A stretch of 14,637 nt of DNA, from the NCBI GenBank assembly GCA_937899395.1, contig CALBPU010000173.1, positions 1 through 14,637 on the forward strand, written 5' to 3'. Both the position numbers and the translations under genes were made by a program. Positions 14,302 to 14,637 of the stretch are shown one piece after another. This DNA is from an uncultured Fretibacterium sp. Its GTDB lineage: Bacteria; Synergistota; Synergistia; Synergistales; Aminobacteriaceae. Below the pieces are notes generated by a model that was given only the letters and a program-made list of their open reading frames with translations, did not search any database and was not told the origin of the DNA. The number at the start of each line of letters is the position of its first letter. Position 1 is the first letter of the stretch.

Positions 14302-14637
14302 ATTATCGCAATTTTAAGAGGCGGAGGAAGTGCGGATGACCTTTCGGCATTTAATGATGAAAAGTTAGTGCGTGCGATTGCGGCATCAAAGATTCCGGTT
14401 ATTACTGGGATTGGGCACGAGGTTGACGAGAGCCTGGCGGATCTTGCTGCGGACGCAAGGGCCTCGACGCCATCAAATGCAGCGGAGTTGCTGTCGCGAG
14501 ACAGAAAAGCTGAGAAGAAAAACCTAAAGGCGAAAATTTTGAACCTTGGGCGTAATCTTGTTAGCCAGATTGAAATGGAGCGGGCGGAAAATCGACGAGG
14601 GGTTGAACGAATTTCGGAAGGAATTTTGAATCGGTAT
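14302..14637 (+). pseudogene. xseA: Exonuclease VII large subunit (XseA), internal and C-terminal fragment fused in frame to phage hub sequence
   Basis: The frame reads IAILRGGGSADDL, AFNDEKLVRAIAASKIPVI, TGIGHEVDESLADLAADARA, STPSNAAELLSRDRK and then a long charged helix up to the window edge with no stop. These are strong signatures of XseA: the RGGGS loop and the GHEVD motif, whose Arg, His and Asp are implicated in nuclease activity in the E. coli enzyme, and the coiled coil that follows. XseA with XseB degrades single-stranded DNA in the cytoplasm. About the first 230-250 residues, including the OB-fold DNA-binding domain, are absent and replaced by hub sequence. GC is about 49% from 14341 on, against about 35% in the phage part. 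The domain call is near certain; whether the fusion is real is not. Confidence 0.88.

Noticed and set aside
1..14637. CRISPR arrays, tRNA genes, insertion sequences, attachment sites
   Set aside because: None seen. The only repeats are in-frame tape measure duplications, and no cloverleaf, inverted terminal repeats or transposase were found by reading.

Overview
The window is a densely packed, single-strand (all +) structural gene block from a contractile-tailed bacteriophage or prophage (myovirus type). It is AT-rich: about 35% GC by hand count over 14041-14280. The order is the usual head-to-tail order. It starts with the end of a head-region protein carrying a zinc-metallopeptidase motif, followed by a small unknown, an XkdF-type capsid maturation protease, a scaffold-like protein and the major capsid protein. 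Next come a small protein, the head-tail connector, a head-closure-like protein, a gpG/gp10-like tail-completion protein, a terminator-like protein and a small protein. The tail follows: sheath, tube, tail assembly chaperone with a programmed -1 frameshift, tape measure protein, CIS-type tube-cap protein, LysM-like baseplate protein and the gpD-family hub. Terminase and portal would lie to the left. The rest of the baseplate, the fibres and lysis would be expected to the right but are absent.

The genes are translationally coupled almost throughout. Stop and start codons overlap as ATGA or TAATG at most junctions, and the only gaps are a few to 36 bases, so this is one transcription unit read left to right. 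I see no promoter, terminator, tRNA, CRISPR array or insertion sequence. The baseplate set (CIS-tube protein, LysM protein, gpD hub) resembles that of extracellular contractile injection systems, but the capsid genes and the 1461-residue tape measure identify a real phage tail.

The right end is the oddest part. The hub gene stops at 14107. Its C-terminal half continues in the -1 frame, and at about 14300 that frame runs without a stop into the C-terminal part of exonuclease VII large subunit (XseA), a cellular DNA-repair enzyme. GC rises there to about 49% (14341-14637). This is either a real deletion or recombination junction that left a decayed phage next to a host gene, or a chimeric assembly. 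It is not a normal attachment site, because the break falls inside a tail gene.

The host cannot be named from the sequence. The code is standard bacterial, the phage is AT-rich, and the XseA fragment is clearly bacterial. The clearest mechanistic signal is the T7 slippery run at 7931-7937, which lets the 240-residue chaperone be extended to 290 residues just before the tape measure gene.
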